NCBI RefSeq assembly: GCF_034344865.1
Contig: NZ_CP133774.1
Coordinates: 3,534,001 to 3,598,000 of the forward strand
Origin: Pseudomonas sp. 10S4
GTDB taxonomy: Bacteria > Pseudomonadota > Gammaproteobacteria > Pseudomonadales > Pseudomonadaceae
Reading direction: 5' to 3'
DNA: 64,000 nt
A program made the translations under genes and the position numbers. Under the pieces are notes generated by a model that did no database searches, was not told where the DNA came from, and worked only from the letters and a program-made list of their open reading frames with translations. Shown piece after piece: positions 1 to 10,071 of this stretch (position 1 is its first letter; each line of letters begins with the position of its first letter).

Positions 1-1
1 C

Positions 2-1378
2 GGTCTGCTGCGACGCGGTGTGCTGACCAGCGCCAGCCTGGTGGATTTCTACCTTCAACGCATTGCCGAGCGTAACCCGCAGATCAATGCGCTGATTCAA
101 CTGGAGTCTGCCGAAGCACTGCGTCGGCAGGCTCGCGAGGCCGACGAGATGGCGCGCATCGGTAATATTCGTGGTCCGCTGCATGGCATTCCGATGACCA
201 TCAAGGATGTCTGTCATGTGCGCGGCTTCTGCATGTCGCGAGGGTTGGAGGAGTTGCTCGGCGAAGCCAGCGAAGAAGATGCCACGGTAGTCGCGCGGCT
301 GCGGCAGGCGGGCGCGATCATCCTCGGGATCACCAATGTTCCGGAGCTGTGCATGGCGTTTGAAACCGACAACTTGTTGTACGGTCGCACGCTTAACCCC
401 TACGACCCGCAACGTTCCGCCGGCGGTAGCAGTGGCGGTGAAGCGGCAGCCATCGCGGCCGGTTGCTCGCCAGCCGGGCTGGCCTCGGACGCCTGCGGCA
501 GTGTGCGGATCCCGGCACATTTCAACGGCATTTGTGGCTTGAAACTGACCCAGGGACGGGTGCCGTTGACCGGCCAGTTTCCCAACGACCGCTCCGGGTT
601 GTTTCATCTGACTTCGGCGTTTGGCGTGATGGGGCGTTATGTCGACGACTTGGCGCTGCTTGGGCCACTGATCAGCGGCGCTGATGGCCGCGACCCGGAC
701 ACCGTCGATGTGCCGTTCACCGAAAGCAAACCCCTGTCCGGACTGCGTGTTGCATTGTCCTGGGAATCATCCCGAACCCAGGTTAGTTCGGCGGTGAAGC
801 AGGTGCTGCAACGGGTCGAGTCGTGCCTGAGCAGCGTGGTTGAGCAGGTGACACTGACCGCTCCGCCAATGCTCGACGAGGCCAGCGATGTACTGTGGCG
901 GGTGTTTATCACCGGCGCGGATGCCGGGCGAGGCTGGAAGAAGCTGTTTGCGTCGATGAACAAGCAGACCTACACGCCCGCCACCTCGGAATTGATCCGC
1001 TTGAGCGAAGAGGTCGAGTTGAGCGTGGATGAGATGAAGCGCGACTGGATCATGATCGATACGTTTCGCTATCAGTTGGCGAAGTTCTTCAATCAGCATG
1101 ATCTGTTCATCTGCCCGGTGTTCCCGGACGTGGCGTTCGGTCACGGTGATTCGCTGCGCGAACGTGATCGCTATGCCTTCGTGTTCCCGTTCAGCCTCTC
1201 CGGTTCCCCGGCAGTGGTCATTCGCGCCGGGCATGACCCGGTCAGCGGGATGCCGATCGGCATCCAGATCGTCGGCCCGCATTGGCAGGAGGAACGCTTG
1301 CTGGCCGTGGCCAATTTCCTTGAACGGGAAATGACGCGCTGGAGCCCGGTAACCCCAAAGGCAACGACCCTTTACTGA
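2..1378 (+). CDS. Amidase signature family protein, 5' partial
   Basis: Hydrolyses an amide bond; the substrate cannot be told from sequence. The frame is already open at base 2 (GLLRRG precedes the first possible GTG at 20), so the true start lies upstream of the window. The amidase signature triad is visible: the lysine in TIKDV, the GGSSGGEAA loop carrying the cis-serine, and the nucleophile serine in ASDACGSVRIPA. The last motif departs slightly from the usual GSDxGGSxR. About 450 residues are present, close to full family length (460-500). It is followed by a REP doublet and the converging EamA gene, so nothing in the context gives its pathway. Confidence 0.9.
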   Translation, partial: GLLRRGVLTSASLVDFYLQRIAERNPQINALIQLESAEALRRQAREADEMARIGNIRGPLHGIPMTIKDVCHVRGFCMSRGLEELLGEASEEDATVVARLRQAGAIILGITNVPELCMAFETDNLLYGRTLNPYDPQRSAGGSSGGEAAAIAAGCSPAGLASDACGSVRIPAHFNGICGLKLTQGRVPLTGQFPNDRSGLFHLTSAFGVMGRYVDDLALLGPLISGADGRDPDTVDVPFTESKPLSGLRVALSWESSRTQVSSAVKQVLQRVESCLSSVVEQVTLTAPPMLDEASDVLWRVFITGADAGRGWKKLFASMNKQTYTPATSELIRLSEEVELSVDEMKRDWIMIDTFRYQLAKFFNQHDLFICPVFPDVAFGHGDSLRERDRYAFVFPFSLSGSPAVVIRAGHDPVSGMPIGIQIVGPHWQEERLLAVANFLEREMTRWSPVTPKATTLY

Positions 1379-1385
1379 TTCCCCA

Positions 1386-1476
1386 TGTGGGAACGGGCTT
1401 GCTCGCGAAAGCGGTGTGTTATTCAACAACGATGTCGACTGACACGGCCTCTTCGCGAGCACGCCCGCTCCCACAG
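1386..1476. repeat. REP doublet (GGGAGCGGGCTTGCTCGCG family)
   Basis: Two inverted copies of the palindromic unit with core GGCTTGCTCGCGAA face each other across about 35 bases. The doublet fills the gap between the converging amidase and EamA genes, where it may also stop transcription. The same family recurs at 23023, 24240 and 54687. Confidence 0.85.
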
Positions 1477-1478
1477 TT

Positions 1479-2388
1479 TCAAGCAGTAACTGCTTTCACA
1501 TTTCGACTACTCATCACCAGCGCCAACATCCCAACCCCCACCAGCAGCGCACCGCCGAGTTCCATCAGCGTCGGTTGCTGCCGCAGCCAGAACCAGTGGA
1601 ACAGCGTGACAAACAGCGTGTTCAGGTAAACGTAGGAAATCACCGTCGACGGTGAAATCACCCCGATTGCCCGATGCAACAGCCAGAAGGTGGCGAGGGT
1701 GCCGAACACCGCCAGGTACACCAGCCACAACATATCGCGCACCGACAGCAGCGCACCACTGCGCCAGCCGCCGCTGAACAGGCAGAACACCAGCAAAAAC
1801 ACGGCGCCGAACAGCATGTTCCAGAAGGTCATCGCCACCGGGTCACGGCCCTTCAAGGTCTTGGCCTTGAAGCGCTGGCTCAATGGCGAATAGAGCGCCA
1901 TCGCCAGGCAGCCGACGCCGAATACCAGCACCGGGTAGGGCGAGGGCAGTTCGCCTGGGGCCGAGCCCTTGAGGATCAGCAACACCGCACCGGTCGCCGC
2001 CATCAACATCGGCAGCAAGCGCGTCTTCAGGGTTGGGCTCGGCAGCAGGAACACCTCGAAAAACAGCGTCATCAATGGCACCAGCGTGTACAGCGTCGCG
2101 GTGTTGACCGCCGAGGTGTAGCGCAGCGCTTCAAACAGCGAACCAAAATACGTCGCCAGCAACAACCCGAGTACCGCATGAGCCAGCAAGCCTTTGGCCG
2201 AGATGGGTGCGGTGCTTTTCAACAACAGCAGCGGCAAGAACATCAAGGCTGAAAACAACAGGCGCAGCCCGGTCAGCAGGATCGGATCAATCGATTGGCC
2301 GACCTGCGCCGCTGCAAAAAGACGCGGCGATCAGCATCGCCCAAATCAGCATCCCCCAATGGGCTGCTGCAAAACCGACTTGCTTCAT
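1479..2388 (-). pseudogene. EamA/DMT family transporter, single-base frameshift
   Basis: Inner-membrane drug/metabolite transporter of the ten-helix EamA type. The start at 2388 (MKQVGFAAAHWGML) has a good Shine-Dalgarno, AAGGGAAGAA. The frame breaks at the run of five A at 2316-2320 (five T on the coding strand). Deleting one T joins the N-terminal piece to the long downstream frame as ASFAAAQVGQSIDPILLTGL and gives 302 residues, the normal family length. Without the correction the first helix is lost. The gene is either a recent pseudogene or, more likely given the other indels in the window, carries a homopolymer sequencing error. The substrate is unknown. Confidence 0.8.
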
Positions 2389-2522
2389 GAGTTCTTCCCT
2401 TGCGTCTGAATGCACGACGCCATGATCGGTAAGCCGGCCTGAAGGCTCTGGCAGTTTTTAAATACACGACCGCAAATACTTGCAGGCGATGTGGTGAAAG
2501 CGAGAGACGCTTTTGCGTGAAA

Positions 2523-2576
2523 CGGTCCTTTCAAGGTCGGCTGATCAGCCACATAGGTGGGCCTTGAAAGAACCGT
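2523..2576. terminator. Inverted repeat, possible terminator
   Basis: Arms 2523-2538 and 2561-2576 (core CTTTCAAGG / CCTTGAAAG) pair over about 15 bases with two G-U-compatible mismatches, just after the stop of the MFS gene on the minus strand. There is no clear T tract, so the terminator role is an inference. Confidence 0.45.
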
Positions 2577-2582
2577 CGACGA

Positions 2583-3770
2583 CTATTGGATATGCTGCGC
2601 GTAACGTTTCGGGTTGAAACGCAGCACCATCACGATCATCACCGCCATCACTGCCGTGAGTGACCACCAGGCCCATTCGAAGCTGCCCAACTGGTCGCGA
2701 ATCATCCCGGCGATCAGCGGTGAAAGCCCGGCGATCAAGTAACCGATGCCTTGGACAAAAGCGGTCAGGCCACCGGCGCGGCGCGGGTTGTCGAGGTGAT
2801 CAAGGGACACGATCAGGCTCATCGGGAACAGACCGCCAATGCCCAGGCCCAGCAAGCACGGCCAGAGCAGGCTGAAGCGTTCCGGGCTGAGGATCAGGCC
2901 GCAGAAACCGGCCATGATCAGCGCCAACAGCACCACCAGCACCAGACGTTTGTCCTGGCTGCGGTTGGCAATCGCGGGCGTGATCAACCCGGAGATCACT
3001 TCCATGGCCGTCAGAAACCCCAGCAGCAGACCTGCGTTCTGTTCGCTCCAGCCTTTTTCCACGTAATACGGCGCGAGCCAGGCCAATACGCAGGTGTAGG
3101 ACTCCGTGCCCAAACCGAAGAAAATCGCCAGCAACCAGGCTCGTGAGTTACCGACGAAAGACTCTTGGCGACCCTGCGGTGCCGCCGGCAATTTCGGGAT
3201 GGCCGAACGCTGGGCGAACCAGAAGCCCAGGGCCAGCAGTGCCAGCAACGCCCAGATCGCCAGGCCCATGCGCCAACTGCCGGTCTGCGCCAGGACGAAA
3301 GGCGAAAACGAGGCCGCAATGGCCGCGCCGCCCATGATCGAGGTGACGTACAAACCCATGAACAGCGAGACGTTGTCGCTGAAGCGCGACTTGATCAGTG
3401 CCGGCATCACCGCTTGGATAAGGGCAATCCCGACCCCGGCCAGCACCGCGCTGAGGATCAATTCAAGGGTGCTGTCGAGGTACAACCGCGAGACCGTGGC
3501 CACGCCGATGATCAACAACGACACGACGATGGTGCGGTGTTCGCCGAAGCGTTGGGCGACACGCATGCCGAGGAACATTGCCAGGCCCATCGCCATGACC
3601 GGCAGCATGGTCAGCAGCGACGCGGTACTGAAACTCAGCGGGATATCCCCGCGAATCGCCGACAGCAAGGGGCCGACAGCGGCCATGGACGGACGCAGGT
3701 TCAGTGCGACCAGAATGATGCTGGCTATTAACCAGAATGCGGGACGAGTAGTTGCGCGAACGTTTTCCAT
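2583..3770 (-). CDS. MFS transporter, CynX/NimT type
   Basis: Twelve-helix major facilitator of 395 residues. The N-terminal signature NLRPSMAAVGPLL after helix 1 is typical of the CynX/NimT subgroup, which contains the cyanate transporter CynX and the 2-nitroimidazole exporter NimT. The start at 3770 follows an AAGGTCC Shine-Dalgarno. No cyanase or carbonic anhydrase gene lies beside it, so a cyanate role cannot be claimed. It reads in the same direction as the EamA gene downstream but is separated from it by about 195 bases with an inverted repeat, so the two are probably separate transcripts. The substrate is unknown. Confidence 0.85.
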   Translation of the reverse strand: MENVRATTRPAFWLIASIILVALNLRPSMAAVGPLLSAIRGDIPLSFSTASLLTMLPVMAMGLAMFLGMRVAQRFGEHRTIVVSLLIIGVATVSRLYLDSTLELILSAVLAGVGIALIQAVMPALIKSRFSDNVSLFMGLYVTSIMGGAAIAASFSPFVLAQTGSWRMGLAIWALLALLALGFWFAQRSAIPKLPAAPQGRQESFVGNSRAWLLAIFFGLGTESYTCVLAWLAPYYVEKGWSEQNAGLLLGFLTAMEVISGLITPAIANRSQDKRLVLVVLLALIMAGFCGLILSPERFSLLWPCLLGLGIGGLFPMSLIVSLDHLDNPRRAGGLTAFVQGIGYLIAGLSPLIAGMIRDQLGSFEWAWWSLTAVMAVMIVMVLRFNPKRYAQHIQ

Positions 3771-3925
3771 GAGCGGACCTTAAAGAGCTAGGACTCGATT
3801 AGGCGCGAGGGGTAGGGCAGCGGCAAACTAGAAAGTCTGGGGCGATATCTAGAAATTAAATAAACCGGTGTGCACCTGTAGGAGCAAGGCTTGCCCGCGA
3901 TGGCGATTTCACGTTATGCGCAACC

Positions 3926-4076
3926 TGTGGCGAGGGGGCTTGCTTGTGGCGAGGGGGCTTGCCCCGTTGGGTTGCGAAGCAACCCCAAAAACTGTCGATG
4001 CATTTTTCCAATCAGGCAGCACCGTATCATTTACGACTGCTTCGCCGCCGAACGGGGGCAAGCCCCCTCGCCACAG
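3926..4076. repeat. REP doublet (GTGGCGAGGGGGCTTGC family) with doubled head
   Basis: Inverted pair of long REP units. The left head (TGTGGCGAGGGGGCTTGC) is present twice in tandem at 3926 and 3945 before the arm GTTGGGTTGCGAAGCAACCCC. The right unit ends at GCCACAG 4076. A half unit of another family (GTAGGAGCAAGGCTTGCCCGCGATGG) precedes it at about 3879-3905. Confidence 0.85.
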
Positions 4077-4465
4077 GGATTGGTGGCGACCCTGCGAGTA
4101 TGTTTAGCCAACCCACAACCAAACTTCTTCAAATCGCGATTTAACCCCCATCCACCCGTGTGACGCTGCGGCACATCTGTTTTCTGCGGTTTTCTCTATG
4201 GACGGTTGGCCAATCGCACTCCACCACCAGGCATCCAGCGGCGCTTGTGCGTCCAGCCTCGGTCGTCGGTTCCTGCCTGCCACCGCGCCAAACCTCTCAG
4301 CACTTCCGTCCGAACTGGCCTTCTGGGCGCTGTGGCATTGCCGTCATGCGCGCCCACCGGATTCCTGCGTTTCCCGTTGAATGTTCCTACAGGTCCCGGG
4401 CAATGCATCGGGATCAAATCGGCAGCGCCTGCGCGTTTGCCTGACACGGAAAAACGAGAATTCCC
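4077..4465. other. Leader of the glutamine-synthetase-like gene, no gene seen
   Basis: About 390 bases of C-rich, non-repetitive sequence between the REP doublet and the next start codon. No convincing coding frame, tRNA or known riboswitch was recognised. It probably holds the promoter and untranslated leader of the gene at 4466. Confidence 0.4.
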
Positions 4466-5849
4466 ATGAGTAGTGCCATGACCGCCTTCGCCACGCAGCA
4501 AGAAGCCCTGACTTTTCTGGAACAGCACCCGGATATCGAGATGTTCGAGCTGTTCATCCTCGACAACAACGGCGTGCCACGCGGCAAGTTGCTGCATCGT
4601 GATGAACTGTTGGCGGTGTACGAAAGCGGCCGGCCACTGCCCAGCACCATTCTGGGCCTGACCATCAATGGCGATGACGTGGAAAACTCCGGGCTGGTGT
4701 GGGACGTCGGTGATATCGACTGCCGCGCCTATCCGGTCAGCGGCAGTTTGCAGCGCATGCCGTGGCGGCTGATTCCAACCGCGGCGGTGCAAGTCAGCAT
4801 GCATCCCAAGGAAGGGCTACCGGCGACCATTGCCGACCCACGGCACTTGCTGGCAAAGGTTATCGAGGGCTTGCAGGCCGACGGCTATTACCCGGTGATG
4901 GCGGCGGAGCTGGAGTTTTATCTGCTGGATCAACAGCGCGATAGCAATGGTCGGCCGCAACCGGCGCGGGACGTTGATGGTGGGCGACCACGGGCCACCC
5001 AGGTTTATGGTTTACGCGAACTGGAGCAGATCGAACCGTTCTTGGCCGACCTCTACAGCGCCTGCAAACTCCAGGGCATTCCGGCGCGCACGGCGATTTC
5101 CGAATATGCGCCGGGCCAGGTCGAAATCACCCTCGAACATCGCACCGACGCCTTGCAGGCGATGGACGAAGCGGTGCGTTACAAACGGCTGGTCAAAGGT
5201 GTGGCCCACAAGCACGGGATGGCCGCTTGCTTCATGGCCAAACCCTTCGATGACCTGGCCGGCACCGGGATGCACATGCACGTCAGCCTGGCCGACAAGG
5301 ACGGCAACAACCTGTTCGCCAGCGCAGCGCCCGACGGCACGCCGCTGCTCAGGCATGCAGTGGGCGGGATGCTCAGTACGTTGCTCGATTCGCTGCTGTT
5401 GTTCTGCCCGAACGCCAACTCCTATCGCCGTTTCCAGACCAACAGCTATGCGCCACTGGCCGCCACCTGGGGGGTGGACAACCGCACCGTGAGCCTGCGG
5501 GTGCCGGGCGGGCCGGCGTTCTCCCGGCATATCGAACACCGCATCTGCGGCGCCGACGCCAACCCTTACCTGGCAGCGGCCGCGATCCTGGCCGGTATTC
5601 ACCGTGGCATTCGCGAGCAACTCGACCCCCGGTGCTCCGGTGGAAGGCAACGGTTATGCCCAGGCCACCGAACTGCTACCCACCGACTGGTTGACCACAT
5701 TACGGGCGCTGGAAGGCTCGAGTTGGGCGCGGGATGCGTTCGGTACCGAGTTTTTGGGGGTGTACCTGGCGGTGAAACGCGCCGAGTATCGCCAATTTAT
5801 GGGGGAGGTCGGGGAGCAGGACTGGCGCTGGTACCTGAATCAGGCCTGA
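4466..5849 (+). pseudogene. Glutamine synthetase family protein (gamma-glutamylpolyamine synthetase type), C-terminal frameshift
   Basis: ATP-dependent ligase of the GlnA fold, closest in layout to the Pseudomonas/E. coli gamma-glutamylputrescine synthetases. Visible landmarks are the N-terminal beta-grasp part (DIEMFELFILDNNGVPRGK), the metal-site motif AAELEFYLL, GTGMHMHVSL and the C-terminal RVPGGPAFSRHIEHR. At the C run 5626-5630 the frame slips. Removing one C restores GIREQLDPGAPVEGNGY and an end at 5849 with WYLNQA, giving 460 residues, the family norm. As written, the protein instead runs out of frame to 5869. No puu or spu catabolic genes are adjacent. Substrate specificity is inferred only from general resemblance. 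Confidence 0.8.
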
Positions 5850-5888
5850 GCATTTTGCAAATAATTTGAAAGATTTGCCCTAATACCT

Positions 5889-5916
5889 GAAGCCAACTAT
5901 TCGTTGGCTTCTTTTT
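5889..5916 (+). terminator. Rho-independent terminator
   Basis: Perfect 9-bp stem GAAGCCAAC / GTTGGCTTC with a 5-base loop followed by five T. It lies 40 bases after the glutamine-synthetase-like gene and before the eptA leader. Confidence 0.85.
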
Positions 5917-6017
5917 CACGAAAAATTGATGGTCGGCTGATTAAAGTTTGCGTTGTCGCGGAAAATGAAATTTTCACAATTACCGGCGACGCTTCTTTTC
6001 AGGAACAATCGACCTGC

Positions 6018-7667
6018 ATGTTGAAATTAAAAGCCGTGCGCCCCGAGTGGGTGACACTGATTGCCAGTGCCTTTTTACTGGCCGGGTTCAATCTGGTCCT
6101 GTGGCAGCACCTCTTCGAAATCACCGCTTCCGACGCCAAAGGCATCGCCATGCGCGTGGCATTTGGCGTCATGGTGTTCGGCGCCTTCAACATCGTCCTG
6201 ACCGTGCTGGCGTTCCGCCCCGTATTAAAACCGCTGCTGACGTTGGTCTTCATGGTCAGTGCCGGCGTGGCTTACTTTATGAGTCAATATGGCGTGCTAA
6301 TCGATGCCGGCATGTTTCGTAACTTTGCCGAAACCAATGCCACGGAAGTTCGCGACTTACTGTCGATAAAGTTGTTTGTCTATATTGTCCTGCTCGGTGT
6401 TTTGCCTTCGTGGTTATTGTGGAAAACCCCGGTCAATTATCGCGCCTGGCACCGTGAGCTATTAAGTAAAGCCCTGGTGAGTGTCGTCTCTGTCGCGGTG
6501 ATCGGTGGCGTGGCGCTGATGAATTATCAAGGCCTGTCGTCCCTGTTTCGCAATCACCATGAATTGCATTTGATGGTGGTGCCGAGCAACTACATCGGCG
6601 CCTCGGTCGGTTATCTGCGTGAGCAGGTGGTGTCCTCGCAACAACCCTTTGTCAAAATTGGCGAAGACGCCCGTAAAGACCAGGCCTGGCAGTCCCATGA
6701 GCGCAAATCCCTGACGGTGCTGGTGGTCGGCGAAAGTGCCCGGGCCGAGAACTTCGGCATCCTCGGCTACAACCGCGACACCACACCCAAACTGAGTAAA
6801 GAAACCGGGCTGATCGCTTTCACCGACGTGCATTCCTGCGGCACGGAAACTGCGGTATCGGTGCCTTGCATGTTCTCCAACATGGGCCGCAAGGATTACA
6901 ACGCCAGCAAGGCAAAGAACGAAGAAGGTTTGCTGGACGTGCTCAAGCGGGCCGGTCTGGACGTGATCTGGCGCGACAATCAATCGGGCTGCAAAGGCAC
7001 GTGCGATCGGGTCACCATCGAGGATGTCAGCAATCTGAAAGACCCGGTGTTGTGCTCCAGCAGCGAGTGCCGCGATGAAATTCTCCTGCAAGGTTTGCAG
7101 CACTTCATCGACACCCTCGACAAAGACACCGTGCTGGTCCTGCACCAGATGGGCAGCCACGGCCCGGAATACTTCAAGCGTTATCCCAAAGAATACGAAC
7201 ACTTCACACCCGTGTGTGAAAGCAATGCGCTGAACAATTGCAGCCGCGACAGTATCGTCAATGGTTACGACAACACCCTGGTGTATACCGACCACGTGCT
7301 GTCGACCCTGATCGATCTGTTGCGCAGCAACCAGGACAAAGTGGATACCGCGATGCTCTACCTGTCCGACCACGGAGAGTCCCTGGGCGAGTACAACCTG
7401 TTCCTCCATGGCACGCCTTACATGATGGCGCCGGAACAACAAAAGCATGTGGCAATGCTGGCGTGGTTTTCCGACAGTTATCAAAAGTCGTTCTCGGTAG
7501 ACGCCCATTGCCTGCAACAAAGTCGCGACAAACCCTTGAGCCAGGACAACCTGTTCCATTCGATGCTCGGTCTGCTGGAAGTCGACAGCAAGGTCTACGA
7601 CCCGAGTCTGGACATGTTCGCCGGCTGCCGGGGGCCTGTAGGCGACGGCGTGCTGGCTAAAAAGTGA
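6018..7667 (+). CDS. eptA: Lipid A phosphoethanolamine transferase
   Basis: Inner-membrane enzyme that transfers phosphoethanolamine from phosphatidylethanolamine to lipid A, lowering surface negative charge and giving polymyxin resistance in related proteins. The ATG at 6018 (MLKLKAVRPEW) follows AGGAAC. A longer open frame back to 5904 has no family resemblance and crosses the preceding terminator. Predicted length is 549 residues, as usual. Five N-terminal hydrophobic segments precede the periplasmic sulfatase-like domain, with VVGESARAENFG (metal ligand Glu), SCGTETAVSVPCMFS carrying the phosphorylated Thr, paired cysteines, and LSDHGESLGEYNLFLHG (Asp-His metal ligands). No PmrA box was recognised upstream. 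Confidence 0.93.
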   Translation: MLKLKAVRPEWVTLIASAFLLAGFNLVLWQHLFEITASDAKGIAMRVAFGVMVFGAFNIVLTVLAFRPVLKPLLTLVFMVSAGVAYFMSQYGVLIDAGMFRNFAETNATEVRDLLSIKLFVYIVLLGVLPSWLLWKTPVNYRAWHRELLSKALVSVVSVAVIGGVALMNYQGLSSLFRNHHELHLMVVPSNYIGASVGYLREQVVSSQQPFVKIGEDARKDQAWQSHERKSLTVLVVGESARAENFGILGYNRDTTPKLSKETGLIAFTDVHSCGTETAVSVPCMFSNMGRKDYNASKAKNEEGLLDVLKRAGLDVIWRDNQSGCKGTCDRVTIEDVSNLKDPVLCSSSECRDEILLQGLQHFIDTLDKDTVLVLHQMGSHGPEYFKRYPKEYEHFTPVCESNALNNCSRDSIVNGYDNTLVYTDHVLSTLIDLLRSNQDKVDTAMLYLSDHGESLGEYNLFLHGTPYMMAPEQQKHVAMLAWFSDSYQKSFSVDAHCLQQSRDKPLSQDNLFHSMLGLLEVDSKVYDPSLDMFAGCRGPVGDGVLAKK

Positions 7668-7691
7668 GTGCTTCGACTTATTTTTCACGGG

Positions 7692-7713
7692 CCGACCGCT
7701 AATCTGCGGTCGG
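7692..7713 (+). terminator. Hairpin after eptA
   Basis: Perfect 8-bp stem CCGACCGC / GCGGTCGG with a 6-base loop between eptA and the methyltransferase gene. The T tract is missing, so it may be a weak terminator or an mRNA-stabilising hairpin. Confidence 0.5.
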
Positions 7714-7740
7714 TAGATCTTCCAACAAGAGCCCCTACAC

Positions 7741-8403
7741 ATGTCTTCGCTGCCCCCATCCGCCATCGAGCTTGAGTTCGCCCGGCGCTACGACCAGGAA
7801 CACGCTCGCGTCTGTTTGCAGCCGCAACCGCGTGGCATGGCGGGCCGCCTGGCGTTTCGGCGCGAAGAGCAGTTGGTGCGCAACGCGCTCAAGGCCGCCG
7901 GCGAGCCGGGTCTGATCCTCGACGTGGCCTGCGGGGCCGGGCGTTTCTGGCCGGTGCTGGCCGAACATGGGAATCGGGTGATCCTTGCATCAGACCCGTC
8001 CCAGGACATGCTTGATCATGCCCGTACCCATCACCCGAAGCCGTTGCTCAAGCGGATCAAGACCTTTCAGAGCTCGGCGTTCACCATTGGTTTGTCGGTG
8101 AACGCGGTGGATTGCATTATTTGCATGCAACTGTTTCAGCATCTTTCTCGTCCCGAGCACCGGTTGGCCATGCTCGGGGAGTTCCACCGCGTCAGTCGTG
8201 ACACAGTGATTGTCGCGGTTCAGCTTGAAAGCCGCCTCCGGCGCCAGCCCGCTGCTGCCGAAGGCGTTCAAGCGCAAACGCTGGTGAACAAGGCCGAGGT
8301 CGAAGCCGAGTTCAGGCAAGCGGGTTTCAGCCTGCTCAGTCACCAGGACTTCTTTCCCGGTTGCTCGCGGATGCGGGTCTACGTGCTGCGTAAGACCGGT
8401 TAG
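7741..8403 (+). CDS. Class I SAM-dependent methyltransferase
   Basis: 220-residue soluble methyltransferase. Motif I is LILDVACGAGRFWPVL (about residue 59), followed by the acidic end of strand 2 (LASDPSQDML) and the post-motif region VDCIICMQLFQHL, the layout of a type 11 methyltransferase domain. The substrate is not predictable. It lies 73 bases downstream of eptA with a hairpin between, so co-transcription is possible but not shown. The start ATG at 7741 is preceded only by a weak purine stretch. Confidence 0.8.
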   Translation: MSSLPPSAIELEFARRYDQEHARVCLQPQPRGMAGRLAFRREEQLVRNALKAAGEPGLILDVACGAGRFWPVLAEHGNRVILASDPSQDMLDHARTHHPKPLLKRIKTFQSSAFTIGLSVNAVDCIICMQLFQHLSRPEHRLAMLGEFHRVSRDTVIVAVQLESRLRRQPAAAEGVQAQTLVNKAEVEAEFRQAGFSLLSHQDFFPGCSRMRVYVLRKTG

Positions 8404-8526
8404 TCTCCCTTCGTCAGACATTTCTTGCCTTCCGGCAGGCATTTTCGCTAAAGCTCTTGTTCAGTGCATGCGCGGAAATCGTCAGGGGCGATATATACTG
8501 CGCGCCATTCTTCAAGGGAGAGCCGT

Positions 8527-9660
8527 GTGGCCATCGATATTCACTGGATTCGCGACAACGATAGCCTCGGTCAGTTTTGCGCCGAGTGGCAGCAGTTGCC
8601 ATTCGTTGCCCTCGACACCGAATTCATGCGGGTCGACACCTTTTATCCGATTGCCGGCCTGCTGCAGATCGGCGATGGCGTACGCGCTTACCTGATTGAC
8701 CCGCTGACCATCGACAACTGGCAACCCTTGGCCGCGTTGCTGGAAAACCCGGCCGTGGTGAAAGTCGTTCACGCGTGCAGCGAAGACCTCGAAGTTCTGT
8801 TGCGCCTGACCGGCAGCCTGCCGGCGCCGCTGTTCGACACTCAATTGGCCGCCGCCTATCTGAACCTGGGTTTCTCCATGGGTTACTCGCGGCTGGTACA
8901 GGAAGTGCTCGGCATCGACCTGCCGAAGGGCGAGACCCGTTCCGACTGGCTGCAACGTCCGCTGTCCGACACCCAGATCAGCTACGCCGCCGAAGATGCC
9001 CTGCACCTGGCGGAAGTTTTCGTACGCCTGCAACCGAAGTTGTCTGAAGACAAATACAACTGGGTCTTGGAGGATGGCGCCGAACTGGTGGCTAACCTGC
9101 GCCGTGAGGTCGATCCGTACGAGGTTTACCGCGAAGCCAAGCTGGCCTGGAAGCTGTCCCGCGCCCAACTCGTGGTGTTGCGTGAACTCTGCGCCTGGCG
9201 TGAGCACGAAGCCCGCGCTCGCGATCTGCCGCGTAACCGCATCGTCCGTGAGCACTCTTTGTGGCCGCTGGCGCGGACTCAACCGGACAACCTCGGCGCG
9301 TTGGCGAAAATCGAAGACATGCACCCGCGTACCGTGCGTCAGGACGGCGAATTTCTGCTTGATCTGATCAAGCGCTCTGGCAGTGTGTCGCCAGATCAAT
9401 GGCCGCCCGCCGTGCCGGAGCCATTGCCGGTAGACGCCGCCGTGCTGGTCAAGCAACTGCGCGCCATCGGCCAGGCCGAAGCCGAGCGCTTGAACATTGC
9501 ACCAGAGTTGATGCTACGCAAGAAAACCCTGGAAGCCTTGCTCAAGAGCGGCTACCCCAACGGTCCTTACCAATTGCCTGATTCGCTGCGTGGCTGGCGC
9601 CGCGAATTGATGGGCCAGGCGCTGCTCGACAGCCTGGCCACCGCCGGAGAACAGCCTTGA
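8527..9660 (+). CDS. rnd: Ribonuclease D
   Basis: 3'-5' exoribonuclease that trims tRNA 3' ends. The GTG start at 8527 has GGGAGA seven bases upstream. An in-frame ATG at 8464 would add residues not found in the family. Predicted 377 residues against 375 in E. coli. The DEDDy exonuclease domain is visible: Exo I in [13 protein letters not shown], Exo II around [12 protein letters not shown] and Exo III in [10 protein letters not shown], followed by HRDC repeats in the C-terminal half. It overlaps ycgL by four bases, an arrangement common in Pseudomonas. Confidence 0.95.
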   Translation: MAIDIHWIRDNDSLGQFCAEWQQLPFVALDTEFMRVDTFYPIAGLLQIGDGVRAYLIDPLTIDNWQPLAALLENPAVVKVVHACSEDLEVLLRLTGSLPAPLFDTQLAAAYLNLGFSMGYSRLVQEVLGIDLPKGETRSDWLQRPLSDTQISYAAEDALHLAEVFVRLQPKLSEDKYNWVLEDGAELVANLRREVDPYEVYREAKLAWKLSRAQLVVLRELCAWREHEARARDLPRNRIVREHSLWPLARTQPDNLGALAKIEDMHPRTVRQDGEFLLDLIKRSGSVSPDQWPPAVPEPLPVDAAVLVKQLRAIGQAEAERLNIAPELMLRKKTLEALLKSGYPNGPYQLPDSLRGWRRELMGQALLDSLATAGEQP

Positions 9661-9950
9661 AACGTATTTGCTCCATCTATCGAAGCCTGAAGAAAAACGA
9701 GATGTACCTCTACGTGCTCAAAAGCGATGCACTGGAGCGCGTCCCGGAATCGCTGATGGCGGCGTTCGGCAAGCCACATCACGCCTTCGACCTGGTGCTG
9801 ACCCCCGAGCGCAAACTGTCGCGCGAGGACATCACCGTGGTCCTGGAAAACCTCGAAAAGCAGGGCTACCACCTGCAAATGCCACCGGCCGAGGACGAGT
9901 ACATCGAACACTTGCCCGAAGAATTGCTGCGCCGCAACGACCCGATGTGA
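9657..9950 (+). CDS. ycgL: YcgL domain-containing protein
   Basis: 97-residue YcgL-family protein, recognised by [20 protein letters not shown] and the tail [10 protein letters not shown]. The function is unsettled in the family, although the link to rnd is old and conserved. The start is TTG at 9657, inside the last codons of rnd (TTGA overlap), so translation is probably coupled to rnd. No better ATG exists. Confidence 0.92.
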   Translation: MKRICSIYRSLKKNEMYLYVLKSDALERVPESLMAAFGKPHHAFDLVLTPERKLSREDITVVLENLEKQGYHLQMPPAEDEYIEHLPEELLRRNDPM

Positions 9951-9957
9951 TTGGCAG

Positions 9958-9979
9958 ACAGGCTCTGTTCAGAGCCTGT
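9958..9979 (+). terminator. Hairpin terminator of rnd-ycgL
   Basis: Perfect 9-bp stem ACAGGCTCT / AGAGCCTGT with a GTTC loop, eight bases after the ycgL stop. It is followed by GTGAAAAAC instead of a clean T tract, so termination efficiency is uncertain. Confidence 0.6.
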
Positions 9980-10071
9980 GTGAAAAACTGGAATAATTTT
10001 GACGATGGCCGCGACCGATGGAGCGATACTCCGTCCGCGGCTGTCTGCCCTGTTTTTGAAAGGTTTGAACC

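Noticed and set aside
4160-4469. Short overlapping frames before the glutamine-synthetase-like gene
   Set aside because: All are short, mutually overlapping in three frames and without a ribosome-binding site; treated as leader.
6462-7766. A 434-codon frame antisense to eptA
   Set aside because: eptA on the plus strand carries every catalytic motif; the antisense frame has no recognisable feature.
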